From NCBI GenBank assembly GCA_027320785.1, contig DAHVKR010000069.1:1-6903 (forward strand): a stretch of 6,903 nucleotides of DNA. Direction: 5' to 3'. Positions within the stretch are counted from its first letter, which is position 1, and each line of letters starts with the position of its first letter. Shown piece by piece: positions 5,376-6,903 of the stretch. Source of the DNA: Bdellovibrionales bacterium. GTDB taxonomy: Bacteria > Bdellovibrionota > Bdellovibrionia > Bdellovibrionales > Bdellovibrionaceae. The position numbers and the translations under genes are program-made. The notes under the pieces are model-generated. The model was not told where the DNA came from and ran no database searches. It saw only the letters and a list, made by a program, of their open reading frames with translations.

Positions 5376-5837
5376 ATGGAAAATCAAGTTGTAGAATCGC
5401 ACATAACTGCAATTAATCCTCAAAATAGAAAAAGAATTCTTATCGTTGAGGATGATCTATTTTTGGCTACTATTGTCCGTAGAGCCATTCAAGACGTTCA
5501 TAAAGACTCGCAAATAGATTGGGCTATAAGCTTAGATGAAGCTCTCCATAAGGTGATCCAAGGTATCGACAACCTTAAAGAGAGTCCTTACGAATTTGTT
5601 GTCGCCGATGTCATCTTAGAGGGCCGTGGAACAGGTCTCGATTTTTGGAAAGTTCTCAAACAAACCTACCCTCAAGTTCCCTTGATGGTGATTTCATCAC
5701 TGACAGAAGATGAGCTTGAAAAAGCTATAGCACCCCATCAACTTGAAAAGCCTCCTCACCTTCAAAAACCTTTCACTATGAAGGCCCTTAAAAAAAGCCT
5801 TAAGGAAAATTTTTTAAATGACAAACCGTGCTCATAG
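5376..5837 (+). CDS. Receiver-only response regulator under a sigma-54-type promoter
   Basis: This 153-residue protein is a single receiver domain after about 18 extra N-terminal residues. The acidic pocket is Glu25-Asp26-Asp27 (ILIVEDDLF), the phosphoacceptor is Asp78 (VVADVILEG), the switch residue is Ser107 or Ser108 (VISSLT) and the conserved lysine is Lys131 (LQKPF). The loop after the phospho-Asp (LEGRGTGLDF) and the alpha-4/beta-5 region (EKAIAPHQLEKPPHL) are unusual. No output domain follows. AGGGGAG precedes the ATG, and the next gene starts 12 nt after its stop, so the two are probably co-transcribed. It could be a phosphate sink, a feedback partner of the Hpt protein, or a protein-binding output. 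It is not a close copy of the other lone receiver (2679-3167), so recent duplication is unlikely. Confidence 0.87.
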   Translation: MENQVVESHITAINPQNRKRILIVEDDLFLATIVRRAIQDVHKDSQIDWAISLDEALHKVIQGIDNLKESPYEFVVADVILEGRGTGLDFWKVLKQTYPQVPLMVISSLTEDELEKAIAPHQLEKPPHLQKPFTMKALKKSLKENFLNDKPCS

Positions 5838-5849
5838 GAAGGAGCTCGT

Positions 5850-6152
5850 ATGAATAATAATCTTATTTCTCAAAACACAATTTCAAATCCGCAACTCATA
5901 CATTTATTTTACTTAAAAAGTGCGGCTCACTGGTTAGAAAAACAGGAATGGGTATCTTCTCCTTATGGGGGAGAAAACTACCTTGAAGACCTTCTGTCGC
6001 ATATTAATATACATTGTCAGCAAGAATGGAACTCTCTTTTTCAAGGCCAATCTCAACCTGAAGACTTGAATCAATTGAAAAACTATTTTGAAATTCTTCA
6101 AACCTTGGACCCACGTATTGAAAAATACTTAAAGACTTTAGATTTGAAATAA
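5850..6152 (+). CDS. Protein of unknown function, 100 residues, in operon with receiver
   Basis: I do not recognise this family. The protein is soluble and mostly helical in composition. It has no signal peptide, membrane segment or metal-binding motif. It has aromatic-rich stretches (LIHLFYLKSAAHWLEKQEW), a small Ser-Pro-Tyr-Gly-Gly-Glu turn near 37-42 and a charged C-terminal helix (DPRIEKYLKTLDLK). It is surely translated: AAGGAG stands just before the ATG, and the gene begins 12 nt after the receiver gene in the same predicted sigma-54 transcript. Context suggests a partner or effector of that receiver. Alternatives are an anti-activator or a small adaptor. Its last 15 bases overlap the 3' end of the convergent phosphoesterase gene. 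Confidence 0.75.
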   Translation: MNNNLISQNTISNPQLIHLFYLKSAAHWLEKQEWVSSPYGGENYLEDLLSHINIHCQQEWNSLFQGQSQPEDLNQLKNYFEILQTLDPRIEKYLKTLDLK

Positions 6153-6903
6153 AGCGATTTGGCTCTCTGTCCCTAGCCTCATGGGAGGACCCCAAAGCCC
6201 TGTCCCTGGGTGGGCATAGACATGAACATCTTGAATCCTTTTCCAACCGGAAACAACGGGTTGTGCTAATCGCACAAGCCCGTTAAAGGGAAAGATTTGT
6301 CCCCCATGAGTATGTCCCGATAAAATCACGTTGGGCTTTTCATTTTTTAAATCCCAGACACTGGCAGGTTCGTGAGCTAAAAGAATTTTATAATCGACTC
6401 TTTCGTTTGTCTGCAGAGCCACATCCGGAAGAGACTTCTCAGAAGGTTCAAAACGTCGAACCATGCGATCTGGCACTCCTGCAATCAAAAGTTTTTTTCC
6501 ATCAATATCGAAAATCTTGTTTTCATTATGCAGACAGGTCCATCCCAATTCTTGTAGAGTCTTTTCCCAAATCGAGCCTCCATAAATGTATTCATGATTT
6601 CCCGTAATAAAAAGGCGACCATGACGAGCTTGAACCTTCTGCAATGGCTCTAATAAAGGCTGTACGAGAGGCGATTTTCCCTCGACCAAATCACCTGTTA
6701 TCAAAACAAAATCCGCATCCAGAGAATTTACTTTTTTAACAATCCGCGTGAGCCAATCCTGATGGTGCCGAAGTTGCCCGACATGCAAATCTGTTATCTG
6801 CACAACCCGAAGAGATTTGAAGCTGATGGAGTCGGGCCATTTTTTTATTCGGACAACAGGGTCGCGCGTCCCCCTGTATAAAGCCCATGCCGACAAAAGA
6901 GCC
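6138..6903 (-). CDS. YkuE-like calcineurin-type metallophosphoesterase, N-terminus beyond the window
   Basis: The frame remains open to the window edge (ALLSAWALYRG at the start), so the N-terminus is missing. These first residues look like the end of a membrane helix, as in YkuE-type proteins. All metal-binding motifs of the family are present in order: TDLHVG (DxH), ITGDLVE (GD), ITGNHEY (GNHE), a lone His in LLAHEP, and SGHTHGGQIFPF (GHTH). The end, GTGLWGPPMRLGTESQI, is typical of the membrane-anchored subgroup. These enzymes hydrolyse phosphoesters with two metal ions. Some act on UDP-diacylglucosamine or other lipid-linked substrates; the substrate cannot be told here. The TTG at 6896 is an internal Leu codon rather than a start. 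The gene converges on the unknown gene with a 15-bp overlap, and nothing links it to the phosphorelay. Confidence 0.92.
   Translation of the reverse strand, partial: ALLSAWALYRGTRDPVVRIKKWPDSISFKSLRVVQITDLHVGQLRHHQDWLTRIVKKVNSLDADFVLITGDLVEGKSPLVQPLLEPLQKVQARHGRLFITGNHEYIYGGSIWEKTLQELGWTCLHNENKIFDIDGKKLLIAGVPDRMVRRFEPSEKSLPDVALQTNERVDYKILLAHEPASVWDLKNEKPNVILSGHTHGGQIFPFNGLVRLAQPVVSGWKRIQDVHVYAHPGTGLWGPPMRLGTESQIALFQI

Noticed and set aside
6116..6129. GTATT-N4-AATAC hairpin near the convergent 3' ends
   Set aside because: The stem is 5 bp, AT-rich and inside a coding region, with no T-tract. It could easily be chance.
1..6903. CRISPR array, tRNA, rRNA, insertion sequence or prophage genes
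   Set aside because: I saw no regularly spaced repeats, cloverleaf, transposase or phage protein in the window.

Overview
The window is AT-rich bacterial DNA with short intergenic gaps and strong AAGGAG/GGAGG ribosome binding sites. A sigma-54 activator, a MenI-like thioesterase, a subtilase and a YkuE-type phosphoesterase together suggest a Gram-negative bacterium. A predatory or environmental lineage such as Bdellovibrionota or a former deltaproteobacterium would fit, but this is inference; no marker gene here fixes the taxonomy.

Layout. (1) 2-334 (+) is the 3' end of a subtilisin-like (S8) protease, followed by a hairpin. (2) 396-842 (+) is a hotdog-fold acyl-CoA thioesterase close to E. 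coli YdiI/MenI; it meets the next gene tail to tail with overlapping stop codons. (3) 3167-839 (-) is a compact three-gene operon: a receiver-only response regulator, a free-standing Hpt phosphotransfer protein, and an NtrC/LuxO-type sigma-54-dependent response regulator. (4) 3310-3519 (+) is a divergent 69-residue CsbD/YjbJ-like small protein. Its promoter appears to lie back to back with the operon promoter. (5) 3674-5260 (+) is a soluble PAS-HisKA-HATPase-REC hybrid histidine kinase. (6) 5376-6152 (+) is a two-gene unit, a second receiver-only protein and a 100-residue protein of unknown function, preceded by a very good match to a sigma-54 (-24/-12) promoter. (7) 6903-6138 (-) is a YkuE-like metallophosphoesterase, truncated at its N-terminus by the window edge, whose 3' end overlaps the unknown gene.

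How the parts fit. The hybrid kinase has a receiver but no Hpt domain. The opposite strand supplies the missing Hpt protein and a sigma-54 response regulator as terminal acceptor. Together they make a full His-Asp-His-Asp relay with the same component types as Vibrio LuxQ-LuxU-LuxO, but with a cytoplasmic PAS sensor. The only strong sigma-54 promoter I found lies directly downstream of the kinase gene, in front of another receiver protein and the unknown gene. A closed loop is therefore plausible: the relay activates the sigma-54 regulator, which turns on a receiver protein that may drain or modulate the relay, plus a new effector. The CsbD-like neighbour hints at a stress-related role. The wiring is inferred from domain content and proximity, not shown.
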